From positions 1 through 64,000 of the forward strand of contig NZ_MAYF01000345.1 in the NCBI RefSeq assembly GCF_001684955.1: a DNA stretch of 64,000 bases. The letters run 5' to 3'. The first letter of the stretch is position 1. Every line of letters starts with the position of its first letter. The DNA is from Chryseobacterium contaminans (lineage in GTDB: Bacteria; Bacteroidota; Bacteroidia; Flavobacteriales; Weeksellaceae). Of this stretch, positions 9,210-17,737 are shown in pieces. The notes under the pieces were generated by a model. It had not been told where the DNA came from. It saw only the letters and a program-made list of their open reading frames with translations, and ran no database searches. The position numbers and the translations under genes were made by a program.

Positions 9210-9884
9210 TTGAGCGGAATCCTATATTTTGTTCCCACACCCGTTGGGAACCTGGAAGATATGACTTTCAGGGCAGTAAATGTCCTTAAAGATGTTGATT
9301 ATATTTTATGTGAAGATACCAGAACTTCCGGAATACTTTTAAAACATTTTGAAATCTCCAAGCCATTAAAATCCTATCATTTACACAATGAACATCAGGC
9401 AACAGAGAAAGTAATTACAGACCTTAAAAATGGTCAGAATATCGCCATCATTACCGATGCAGGAACACCCGGAATTTCAGACCCGGGATATTTATTGGCC
9501 AAAGCCGGAGCAGATAATAATATTGAGATGATCTGCCTTCCGGGAGCTACAGCTTTAATTCCGGCTTTAGTGGTTTCCGGGCTCCCCAATAATGAATTTT
9601 TGTTTGCCGGATTTTTACCGCAAAAGAAAGGAAGACAAACCAAATTGAAGCAGCTTGCCGAAGAAAAGAAAACCATTGTTCTGTACGAAAGTCCACACAA
9701 GATCAATACCACATTAGAACAGATCAAAGAATTCTTTGGTGAAAATACCAGAGCAAGTTTAAGCCGTGAAATCTCCAAGAAGTTTGAAGAAACCAAACGC
9801 GGAACAATCAGTGAGTTAATTGAATTTTCCAAGAGTAAAACTTTAAAAGGAGAGATCGTTCTTATTGTCAATAATTCTATTTAA
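9210..9884 (+). CDS. rsmI: 16S rRNA (cytidine(1402)-2'-O)-methyltransferase RsmI
   Basis: SAM-dependent enzyme methylating the 2'-OH of C1402 in the 16S rRNA decoding centre. 224 residues; many homologues are about 280 long, so this is the shorter form without the extra C-terminal region. Family motifs: FVPTPVGNLEDMTFRA at the N-terminus, CEDTRTSGILLKH, the SAM-binding DAGTPGISDPGY and PGATALIPALV, and the late block SLSREISKKFEE. The start must be TTG at 9210: no ATG precedes the first motif, and the previous gene stops at 9207. Confidence 0.95.
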   Translation: MSGILYFVPTPVGNLEDMTFRAVNVLKDVDYILCEDTRTSGILLKHFEISKPLKSYHLHNEHQATEKVITDLKNGQNIAIITDAGTPGISDPGYLLAKAGADNNIEMICLPGATALIPALVVSGLPNNEFLFAGFLPQKKGRQTKLKQLAEEKKTIVLYESPHKINTTLEQIKEFFGENTRASLSREISKKFEETKRGTISELIEFSKSKTLKGEIVLIVNNSI

Positions 9885-9891
9885 TTTTTAA

Positions 9892-11403
9892 TTGAAAAAA
9901 CTAATTTTTGTATTGTGTTCTACAGTTTGTATGGCGCAAACTAATCAATACACTAAAGTTCTTCTTTCCAAAAAAACAGGAAAGGAGGTAAGTTCGTATT
10001 CTGATGGATTTGGAATAGCCTATGATCCTGTTTCCAAAAAACAAGGTATTGTAGATTCCAAAGGAAATATAACCTTTGAATCACCTTCCAGAGGTAGCCT
10101 TTCCCATATTTTTAAAAACAGGTTTATTCTTTATTCCGAGGAAGGAAACAGAAGAAAATCTGCAATTATTGATGAAAAAGGAAATGAGCTGATTCCTTCG
10201 GAAGATCAGGACTTCAATACGCCCTGGTGGAGCAAAGAACGTATTATTGCTTCCAAACAGGGAAAAGAAGCTGTTTATGATTATAATGGAAAGCTCATCA
10301 TTCCGGATTCAGATAAAATCCGATTTGCAGGGAAAGATGCTTTCTTTGTTTTGAAGGACAAAAAATGGTTCCTGTATGACTTTAATGGGAAACAGCTGAG
10401 CGACAGAGAATTTAAAGACGATTACAGCTTTGAAAATGGCAAGGCTCTTATCAGTAATGAAGAAAATCAGAGTGAGATCATTGGGAAAAACGGTCAAACT
10501 TTGCATAAGTTCTCAAAAAATGTGGTAGATATGAATGGCTATCCTTATCTGATTACCCAAAATAAAATAACAGGAAAATATGGTCTGATAGATGTTGAAG
10601 ATAATACCATTGCTGACGAAATTTACAGTGATATCACACCGGAATACTTTGGCAAAAAGGAATACATTTATCTAAGAAAAAATAATAAAGTAACTATTTT
10701 CTGCAAGAAAGACCAGAAGCTCTATCCTAATAATTTTAAATATGTATATCCATTATCCAATCATCTTTTCAGGGTTTACAGCGATAAATCAGGCCAATCC
10801 GGTATAGTAGACCTGAAAGGGAATCTAGTGGTTCCTCAGGAATATGATTTTATTAAAAATTTTACAGTCTCAGGGAAGGATTTTATTTATCTTAAAAAAG
10901 GAAATGAGGAAAAGTTTTTGGATAATGAACTGAAAAATATCCTGAATGAAGGGGATCATGTAATTGGTTTTTATCCTGAAAATTTGATCATCAAAAGACA
11001 GGATCAGTACTACAGGTTTTTGACAGCCAGTAAATCTGTACTTGAACTTAAGCACGTGAAGCAAGTAAGAAATCAAGATCTTGAATACTTTACCATCCTG
11101 AACGAATATTCAAAACCCCTTGTATGTATGGATGATGCTGGCCTTTATGGGATTCTGGACGGGAAAGGTAAGGAACTTGTTCCGTTTGCCTATGAAGATA
11201 TTATTGCTTTTGAAAACTTTGAAAATGAAATTGTTGTCAAAAAAGAAGGGAAATATGGGGTATTAAATTTTCAGAATGAACCTTTAACGGATATTGTTTA
11301 CGAAAAATTTACCTGGATGAAAGAAGTTTTGAAATTGAATAAAGATAAAAAAACAGACTTTATTTATTTCACCAGATTTAGAAATGATGCTGTGGAATTA
11401 TAG
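9892..11403 (+). CDS. WG-repeat secreted protein
   Basis: 503 residues beginning at a TTG codon (9892) with a signal peptide MKKLIFVLCSTVCMAQ and likely cleavage after the Ala-Gln, so a periplasmic or outer-membrane-facing protein. The mature part is a run of WG/KWG-type beta repeats, each with a GxxD-x-x-G core: QGIVDSKGN, SAIIDEKGN, EAVYDYNGK, WFLYDFNGK, YGLIDVEDN, SGIVDLKGN, YGILDGKGK and YGVLNFQNE. Such repeats form propeller-like scaffolds; no enzymatic role is indicated. It starts 7 bases after rsmI stops, with no terminator seen, so it is probably the third gene of that transcript. Confidence 0.85.
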   Translation: MKKLIFVLCSTVCMAQTNQYTKVLLSKKTGKEVSSYSDGFGIAYDPVSKKQGIVDSKGNITFESPSRGSLSHIFKNRFILYSEEGNRRKSAIIDEKGNELIPSEDQDFNTPWWSKERIIASKQGKEAVYDYNGKLIIPDSDKIRFAGKDAFFVLKDKKWFLYDFNGKQLSDREFKDDYSFENGKALISNEENQSEIIGKNGQTLHKFSKNVVDMNGYPYLITQNKITGKYGLIDVEDNTIADEIYSDITPEYFGKKEYIYLRKNNKVTIFCKKDQKLYPNNFKYVYPLSNHLFRVYSDKSGQSGIVDLKGNLVVPQEYDFIKNFTVSGKDFIYLKKGNEEKFLDNELKNILNEGDHVIGFYPENLIIKRQDQYYRFLTASKSVLELKHVKQVRNQDLEYFTILNEYSKPLVCMDDAGLYGILDGKGKELVPFAYEDIIAFENFENEIVVKKEGKYGVLNFQNEPLTDIVYEKFTWMKEVLKLNKDKKTDFIYFTRFRNDAVEL

Positions 11404-11456
11404 CAAAATCATAGAAATTGAACAAAAAAGTTCAGTATTTTTATGTTTTCAATGCG

Positions 11457-11482
11457 TTGAATAACAATTTATAATATCTTTG
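11457..11482 (+). promoter_or_regulatory. Candidate flavobacterial promoter of fabG
   Basis: TATCTTTG at 11475-11482 fits the Bacteroidota -7 box TAnnTTTG exactly, and TTG at 11457-11459 is a possible -33 element. The 15-base spacing is shorter than the usual 17-23, so the upstream element is less certain than the -7 box. It lies about 90 bases before the fabG start. Confidence 0.45.
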
Positions 11483-11573
11483 CAAACCGATTAATTCTGA
11501 AAAAGAATTATGATACTAAGTAAGTCAGCTTTCATCAGCTGAATGAGTTATAAAAAAATAATCGTCAAGAGAT

Positions 11574-12317
11574 ATGAAATTATTAGAAGGAAAGGTAGCA
11601 CTAATTACCGGAGCTACAAGAGGAATCGGGAAGGGTATTGCTGAAATGTATGCTCAACAGGGAGCAAAAGTAGCATTTACTTATGCCGGTTCTGTAGACA
11701 AAGCCAAAGAATTAGAAGCAGCTTTAAGTTCTGTAACCCAAATTAAAGGGTATCAGTCTGACGCATCAGATTATGATGCAGCTCAAAAATTGGTAGAAGA
11801 AGTAATGGCGGAGTTTGGGCAGATTGATATTTTGGTAAACAATGCCGGGATTACAAAAGATAACTTATTATTGAGAATGTCTAAAGAAGACTGGGATCAG
11901 GTAATTAAAGTAAATCTTGATTCAGTTTTTAATCTTACAAAAGCGGTTATTAAACCGATGATGAAAGCAAGATCAGGATCTATTATCAATATGACTTCAG
12001 TAGTGGGTGTAAAAGGTAATGCCGGGCAGGCTAACTATGCAGCTTCTAAAGCAGGTGTAATTGGATTTACAAAATCTGTGGCACTAGAATTAGGTTCCAG
12101 AAACATCAGATGTAATGCTATTGCTCCTGGATTCATTGAAACTGAAATGACAGCTGTATTGGATGAGAAAACAGTTCAGGGATGGAGAGAAGGAGTTCCT
12201 TTGAAGAGAGGAGGACAGCCTGAAGATATTGCTAATGCTTGTGTATTCTTCGGAAGTGATATGTCATCATACATTACAGGGCAGACATTAAATGTAGACG
12301 GTGGAATGTTAATGTAA
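11574..12317 (+). CDS. fabG: 3-oxoacyl-ACP reductase FabG
   Basis: NADPH-dependent reductase of the fatty-acid elongation cycle; short-chain dehydrogenase fold, 247 residues, the usual FabG length. It shows the cofactor motif TGATRGIGKG (12-21), NNAG (89-92), and the catalytic tetrad Asn114, Ser142, Tyr155 and Lys159 in YAASK, and ends in the typical GQTLNVDGGMLM. It stands alone between the WG-repeat gene and a strong terminator, with its own promoter candidate. Nothing links it specifically to the NRPS; the sequence is that of the housekeeping enzyme. Confidence 0.93.
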   Translation: MKLLEGKVALITGATRGIGKGIAEMYAQQGAKVAFTYAGSVDKAKELEAALSSVTQIKGYQSDASDYDAAQKLVEEVMAEFGQIDILVNNAGITKDNLLLRMSKEDWDQVIKVNLDSVFNLTKAVIKPMMKARSGSIINMTSVVGVKGNAGQANYAASKAGVIGFTKSVALELGSRNIRCNAIAPGFIETEMTAVLDEKTVQGWREGVPLKRGGQPEDIANACVFFGSDMSSYITGQTLNVDGGMLM

Positions 12318-12324
12318 AAAATAC

Positions 12325-12353
12325 AAAGAGGCTACACAGGTAGCCTCTTTTTT
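12325..12353 (+). terminator. Rho-independent terminator after fabG
   Basis: Perfect 11-bp stem AAAGAGGCTAC / GTAGCCTCTTT with an ACAG loop, running into a T run. Eight bases past the fabG stop and before the convergent guaC. Confidence 0.9.
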
Positions 12354-12388
12354 ATTTATGCATATTTCTTCAATACATTCAAAATTTA

Positions 12389-13426
12389 TCAGTTAAAAAC
12401 CTGATTTTCCTGCTCCTGAACCCTGATAAATGTGGTTCTTTTAGAAAGTTCTTTAAGTTTGGATGCCCCTACATAAGTACAGGTAGAACGTACTCCTCCT
12501 AAAATATCCTTCACGGTTTCAGCAACTGCCCCTTTATACGCTACTTTTACGGTTTTTCCTTCAGAAGCCCGGTATTCTGCTACTCCGCCAGAATGTTTAT
12601 CCATAGCCGTTTTTGAACTCATTCCATAAAATAGACGGTATTTTTTACCATCTTCTTCAATCATTTCACCACCACTCTCATCATGGCCGGCAAACATCCC
12701 GCCTAACATGACGAAATCAGCACCGCCACCAAACGCTTTAGCAACATCTCCAGGAACTTTGCAGCCTCCATCTGCAATAATATGACCTCCTAAGCCATGA
12801 GCAGCATCAGCACATTCAATGATAGCAGATAACTGCGGATAGCCAACTCCGGTTTTTACACGGGTGGTACATACAGAACCAGGCCCTATACCCACTTTAA
12901 TGATATCTGCACCTACCAAAAGAAGCTCTTCCACCATTTCTCCGGTCACTACATTTCCTGCAATGATGATCTTATCAGGAAAATTAGCCCTTGCGGTCTT
13001 CACAAACTGAACGAAATGCTCAGAATAACCATTGGCAACATCTATACAGAGAAACTCAATTTTTGGATGCTTTTCGAGGATGATTCTGATCTTTTCTTCA
13101 TCTGCTTTTCCGGTACCTGTACTTAATGCAATATACTGATGAATACTTTCAGGCTGGCTTTGCAGGAACTGATCCCATTCTTCAGGAGTATAATGTTTGT
13201 GTACCGCAGTGATAATCTTGTCTTTTGCCAGTTCAACAGCCATTTCAAAAGTTCCCACGGTGTCCATATTGGCCGCGATAATAGGAACTCCATTCCATTT
13301 TTTTTTGGTATGTTTGAAGATAAATTCTCTTTCCAGATCTACTTCAGAACGGGATTTTAATGTGGAACGTTTAGGGCGGAACATTACATCCTTAAACCCC
13401 AGTTTTATGTCATATTCTATACGCAT
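12389..13426 (-). CDS. guaC: GMP reductase
   Basis: NADPH-dependent reductive deamination of GMP to IMP in purine salvage. 345 residues, closely matching the E. coli GuaC type along its whole length: opening [50 protein letters not shown], the catalytic loop [11 protein letters not shown] with Cys186 at the same position as in E. coli, the flap block [11 protein letters not shown], and the ending [15 protein letters not shown]. This is GMP reductase rather than IMP dehydrogenase: there is no CBS domain and the C-terminus is diagnostic. Convergent with fabG and divergent from the Lgt-like gene. Confidence 0.97.
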   Translation of the reverse strand: MRIEYDIKLGFKDVMFRPKRSTLKSRSEVDLEREFIFKHTKKKWNGVPIIAANMDTVGTFEMAVELAKDKIITAVHKHYTPEEWDQFLQSQPESIHQYIALSTGTGKADEEKIRIILEKHPKIEFLCIDVANGYSEHFVQFVKTARANFPDKIIIAGNVVTGEMVEELLLVGADIIKVGIGPGSVCTTRVKTGVGYPQLSAIIECADAAHGLGGHIIADGGCKVPGDVAKAFGGGADFVMLGGMFAGHDESGGEMIEEDGKKYRLFYGMSSKTAMDKHSGGVAEYRASEGKTVKVAYKGAVAETVKDILGGVRSTCTYVGASKLKELSKRTTFIRVQEQENQVFN

Positions 13427-13487
13427 TTTGTAATTATTTGTCAGAATAAAGGTAGTAAATAATCTGAAAAGGATTATTTTTGAAGCA

Positions 13488-14228
13488 ATGGATTTTCCTG
13501 TAACCTTTCATATTTTCGGCCAAACTATTCTTGCGCATCCTCTTTTTGAAGCAGTTGGAATGTTTCTTGGCATGCGGTATTATTTTTATCTTAAAAGAAA
13601 ATCAACGGAGAAACTAACGTTCAATACTTCCGCAGCTGTTTTGATAGGGGCAACGGCTGGAGCATTATTGGGTTCAAAACTCATTGGAAATCTGGAAAAT
13701 CCTTATACAATATTTGAAAACTTCAGTTTCCAGAAATTTTGGTCCAGCAATACTATTGTGGGAGGACTGGCCTTTGGATTGTTGGGCGTGGAACTTGCTA
13801 AAAAAGCAGTTAATCACAAAGAAAGCACAGGAGATTTAATTGTTTTTCCTTTGATGTTGGCAATTATTATCGGAAGAATAGGGTGTTTTCTTACAGGAAT
13901 TCATGAAGAAACCTATGGTATTCCCACAGATTCTGTTTTTGGAATGCATTTGGGAGATCAATTTCTAAGACATCCTGTTGCCTTGTATGAGATAGGCTTT
14001 CTGATTATGCTTTGGTTAGTTTTGAAGTTTATTCAGAGACAAAAGAAATATCCGTCAGGTTTTCTTTTTCAGATCTTTATGCTCAGTTATTTTACATTCA
14101 GATTCTTTCTAGACTTTATTAAACCGAGGGTGGAAATTGCAGGAAACCTTGGAACGATTCAAATAGTATGTATTTGTGTAATAATTTACTACATTTATAG
14201 TATTAAAAAAACTCAAACTACCCATTAA
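13488..14228 (+). CDS. Lgt-like integral membrane protein (divergent prolipoprotein diacylglyceryl transferase family)
   Basis: 246 residues with about six or seven hydrophobic segments. Family resemblance to Lgt is clear in [16 protein letters not shown] at the start, the [13 protein letters not shown] block, GRIGCFLTG with Arg130 at the site of the conserved arginine, and HPVALYE. However, the FHGG histidine motif of true Lgt reads FGLL here, and the NFxNGE block reads CFLTGIHEE, so key residues of the diacylglyceryl transferase are changed. It is likely a paralogue with a different lipid-related function. It is followed at 10 bases by a small membrane protein and then by a Tes-like radical SAM gene, probably one operon. 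Confidence 0.75.
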   Translation: MDFPVTFHIFGQTILAHPLFEAVGMFLGMRYYFYLKRKSTEKLTFNTSAAVLIGATAGALLGSKLIGNLENPYTIFENFSFQKFWSSNTIVGGLAFGLLGVELAKKAVNHKESTGDLIVFPLMLAIIIGRIGCFLTGIHEETYGIPTDSVFGMHLGDQFLRHPVALYEIGFLIMLWLVLKFIQRQKKYPSGFLFQIFMLSYFTFRFFLDFIKPRVEIAGNLGTIQIVCICVIIYYIYSIKKTQTTH

Positions 14229-14238
14229 AATATTCAAG

Positions 14239-14466
14239 ATGAAACCTTTAACACTTTTAGAAGTTGGTGATCTTACCGGCCTGGTGATCATTATTATTGG
14301 TATGATAATCCTGGGCGCCCTGTTTTTTTCTGTCATTGTTACATTTATTGTGAAGCTGATTTATGAAAGCAAGGATAACAGAAAATTCAGCAGAAAACAG
14401 TTTATACAGACTTTTGTTATTTGTTTATTGGTCTGTGGGCTCATCAGCGGATATATCTGTGGATAA
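14239..14466 (+). CDS. Small two-helix membrane protein (unknown)
   Basis: 75 residues with two predicted membrane helices: about 14-40 (LVIIIIGMIILGALFFSVIV) and about 57-73 (FVICLLVCGLISGYIC), joined by a charged loop ESKDNRKFSRKQF. No family recognised. It lies 10 bases after the Lgt-like gene and 18 before the radical SAM gene in the same direction, so it probably belongs to that operon. Confidence 0.65.
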   Translation: MKPLTLLEVGDLTGLVIIIIGMIILGALFFSVIVTFIVKLIYESKDNRKFSRKQFIQTFVICLLVCGLISGYICG

Positions 14467-14484
14467 GCATTTTAAAAATTAATT

Positions 14485-15888
14485 ATGCCAGTAAGAAACT
14501 ATACTTATTACGATTATACAATCAGTCTTTGCCCGGAATGTCTGAAAAGAGTAGGAGCGAAGATTATCATAGAAGATGAAGCCGTTTTCATGACCAAAAG
14601 ATGTCCGGATCATGGCTTTTTCAAAACAAAAATTGCTTCTGATGTTCATTATTACAAGAATATAAGAAACTATAACAAAGCTTCGGAAATGCCTCTTCAT
14701 TTCGGAACAGATGTAGAGTACGGATGTCCTTATGACTGTGGGCTTTGTGTAGATCATGAGCAGCATAGCTGCCTTTCCATAGTAGAAGTTACGGATCGTT
14801 GTAACCTTACCTGCCCAACCTGTTATGCCATGTCTTCTCCGCATTATGGAAGCCATAGAAGTTTGGAGGAAATTGAAGCCATGTTTGATGTGATTGTTAA
14901 AAATGAAGGCGAACCGGATGTGGTTCAGATCAGTGGCGGAGAACCTACCATCCATCCTGAGTTTTTCAAAATTATGGATATTGCCAAGTCAAAACCCATT
15001 AAACATTTGATGCTGAATACCAACGGGATAAGAATTGCCAATGACCCTGGTTTTGCAGAAAAACTGGCTACTTATGCTCCTGAATTTGAAGTGTATCTTC
15101 AGTTTGATTCTTTTAAACCTGAAGTTCTGGAAGATTTCAGAGGAAAAGATCTTACTTCTGTTAGGATGAAAGCTTTGGAAAAACTGAATGAACTGAATCT
15201 TTCTACCACATTGGTGATTGTTCTTCAGAAAGATAAAAACATTGATGAAATTGGGAAGATCATTGAGTTTGCTCTGAAGCAGAGATGTGTAAGAGGAATT
15301 ACCTTCCAGCCGGTAGAAATCGCAGGAAGAAACAGGGAAGATTCTGCTCATGAAAAAATTACTTTAACAGAAGTAAGACAGGAAATTTTAAATCAGTTTC
15401 CACTCTTAAATTCAGATGATATTATTCCGGTTCCTTGTAATCCGGATGCTTTAGCAATGGGATATATTTTAAAACTTCAGGGAGAGGTTATTCCTTTAAC
15501 CCGATATATCAATCCTGCTGATCTTTTGAATAATGAATCCAAAAATACCATCGTTTACGAACAGGATACAGGGCTTCATATGCAATTGCTGGATATCTTC
15601 AGTACCGGTATTTCCGTAGATAAGGTAAAACCTAAAGTGAACCAGTTACTTTGCTGTCTGCCGGAAGTATCTGCCCCGAATCTGGACTACGATAACCTGT
15701 TCAGAATTATTATTATGAACTTTATGGATGCCCATGATTTTGATGTAAGGGCAGTGAAAAAGTCCTGTGTTCATATCGTTAATAAAGACCTGAAATTAAT
15801 TCCGTTTGAAACTATGAACCTTTTCTACCGTGATGACAAGAAAAGCTATTTAGAGGAACTTAGAAAAGAAGATAAGGTATTATTTTAA
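14485..15888 (+). CDS. Radical SAM protein, Tes/MJ0619-like (COG1964) family
   Basis: 467 residues. The radical SAM cluster CNLTCPTC supplies Cys106, Cys110 and Cys113, followed by QISGGEPTIHPEF for SAM binding. N-terminal to it are CPEC (16-19), a Cys40 motif CPDHG, and CPYDCGLC (81-88) followed by a further Cys96, a pattern for additional Fe-S or metal sites. More cysteines lie in the C-terminal part (VPCNPD, QLLCCLPE, KKSCVH). This layout is that of the family that includes archaeal tetraether synthase (Tes), which couples lipid tails, and many uncharacterised bacterial members. The substrate here is unknown; the neighbouring Lgt-like membrane protein makes a lipid substrate plausible but unproven. 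Confidence 0.8.
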   Translation: MPVRNYTYYDYTISLCPECLKRVGAKIIIEDEAVFMTKRCPDHGFFKTKIASDVHYYKNIRNYNKASEMPLHFGTDVEYGCPYDCGLCVDHEQHSCLSIVEVTDRCNLTCPTCYAMSSPHYGSHRSLEEIEAMFDVIVKNEGEPDVVQISGGEPTIHPEFFKIMDIAKSKPIKHLMLNTNGIRIANDPGFAEKLATYAPEFEVYLQFDSFKPEVLEDFRGKDLTSVRMKALEKLNELNLSTTLVIVLQKDKNIDEIGKIIEFALKQRCVRGITFQPVEIAGRNREDSAHEKITLTEVRQEILNQFPLLNSDDIIPVPCNPDALAMGYILKLQGEVIPLTRYINPADLLNNESKNTIVYEQDTGLHMQLLDIFSTGISVDKVKPKVNQLLCCLPEVSAPNLDYDNLFRIIIMNFMDAHDFDVRAVKKSCVHIVNKDLKLIPFETMNLFYRDDKKSYLEELRKEDKVLF

Positions 15889-15927
15889 CACAGAAATAAA
15901 TTAGTATTTCTAGCTAATTTTAAGCAT

Positions 15928-16062
15928 AATCATCTGTGTTGATCTGGAAAATCTGTGGTTCATCAAAGAATTTTTTTCCCGCAGATGACACTGATTTTCA
16001 CGGATTATTGCGTATAAGTTATGGGCATAGCTAAATAAATCTGCGTTATCTGCATAATGCGA
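15928..16062. repeat. Candidate dispersed intergenic repeat
   Basis: The gap between the radical SAM gene and surE contains several short related words in both orientations: ATCTGTG, AATCTGTGG, CGCAGATGAC, ACTGATTTTCACGGATT and ATCTGCGTTATCTGC. Such ATCTGTG/ATCTGCG-rich, partly palindromic spacers occur many times in flavobacterial genomes, often in convergent intergenic regions. I can see only this one copy in the window, so the claim rests on its character. Confidence 0.4.
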
Positions 16063-16072
16063 GATAAAAAAC

Positions 16073-16104
16073 AAAAGCGTGAAATCATTAAATTTCACGC
16101 TTTT
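16073..16104. terminator. Bidirectional terminator between the radical SAM gene and surE
   Basis: 13-bp perfect stem AAAAGCGTGAAAT / ATTTCACGCTTTT around a 6-base loop, with A-rich sequence on the left and T-rich on the right, so it can end transcription from both sides. It lies 20 bases past the surE stop. Confidence 0.85.
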
Positions 16105-16124
16105 TCTATCTTTAAATAACAGTA

Positions 16125-16913
16125 TTATTTAGATTCCTTCACGGCATCAAAAGCCATTACTTCTTCTAATGTTTTCATATACTCGTAGGCTGTAAGATCG
16201 AACTTTACAGGTACAATTGAGATATATCCGTTAGCTAAAGCTGTTTCATCAGCATCTTCAGAATCATCCATATTGTTGAAGTACCCTGTCAGCCAGTAAT
16301 ACTTTTTCCCATGTGGATTTACTCTTTCATCGAAGCTTTCTTCCCATTTTGCATGGGCTTGTTTGCAAACTTTTATTCCTTTTATTTCTGATGCAGGAAG
16401 TTTGGGGATGTTCACATTCAGAACAATTCCTTTCGGCATTGGATTTTCAAGTGTTCTTCTTACAATATTCTGAATAAACTCTTTAGCCTGGGTAAAATCT
16501 GCTTCCCAACTAAAATCCAGCAAAGAGAACCCAATCGCAGGAATTCCTTCTACACCTGCTTCTACAGCAGCAGACATTGTTCCTGAATAAATTACATTAA
16601 TGGATGAATTAGCTCCATGATTAATCCCGGAAACCACAATATCAGGTCTTCTTTTCAGAATTTTATCAAGAGCCATTTTTACACAGTCTACCGGAGTTCC
16701 GCTACAGGAATAATCTGTTTGCGGGCCATCAAGGGTAACTTCTTCGTAGCTTAGCGTAGAGTTAATAGTAATAGCGTGGCCTTTACCACTTTGAGGAGAG
16801 TTAGGGGCTACCACCACTACTTCTCCGATTTCGTTCATAAAATTGATCAGATTTCTGATACCGGGAGCTGTAATTCCATCATCATTAGTAACCAGAATAA
16901 GCGGTCTTTCCAT
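16125..16913 (-). CDS. surE: 5'/3'-nucleotidase SurE
   Basis: Metal-dependent nucleotidase acting on nucleoside monophosphates, typical of the stationary-phase survival family. 262 residues. The metal-binding NDDG lies in ILVTNDDGITAPGI near residue 8, the second site in PNSPQSGKGHAIT, and the phosphate loop in SGINHGANSSINVIYSGTMSAAVEA. Length and motifs are complete. Convergent with the radical SAM gene, sharing the bidirectional terminator. Confidence 0.96.
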   Translation of the reverse strand: MERPLILVTNDDGITAPGIRNLINFMNEIGEVVVVAPNSPQSGKGHAITINSTLSYEEVTLDGPQTDYSCSGTPVDCVKMALDKILKRRPDIVVSGINHGANSSINVIYSGTMSAAVEAGVEGIPAIGFSLLDFSWEADFTQAKEFIQNIVRRTLENPMPKGIVLNVNIPKLPASEIKGIKVCKQAHAKWEESFDERVNPHGKKYYWLTGYFNNMDDSEDADETALANGYISIVPVKFDLTAYEYMKTLEEVMAFDAVKESK

Positions 16914-17228
16914 ATATTATCTTAATTTTTTATACAAATGCAGGGCAATCTGTTCATTTGAGAATTGAACAAAAAGAATTTTTCAACACATCAAATGTAG
17001 TTAAAAATAAGACGCAATAAAACAGCAGGCTTATCATTTATTGATTTAATTTCAGCAATAAACGGTCTGTATTTTAGAAGGAAAGAACGTTGGATGCAGG
17101 AAATGGAAAGTTTTCCAGAGGAAAGAAAATATTGAATTTTAGCATAAGGTCTTCACCTTCCAAATAGTAATAACCATTGAAATTGGAAAATAGGTCTTTC
17201 CATCACTTATCATCCATCATTGTATTAC
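16914..17228. other. Non-coding gap upstream of surE
   Basis: About 315 bases between the surE start and the stop of the small membrane peptide. AT-rich with no credible ORF or hairpin; it should hold the leftward surE promoter, but I do not find a good TAnnTTTG box there. Confidence 0.5.

Positions 17229-17737
<509 letters not shown>

Noticed and set aside
11048-11062. CACGTG palindrome resembling a second parS
   Set aside because: Only the central CACGTGAA core matches; flanks differ and it lies inside the WG-repeat gene.
14479-14955. 158-codon minus-strand ORF
   Set aside because: Opposite the radical SAM gene, whose cysteine motifs fix the true strand.
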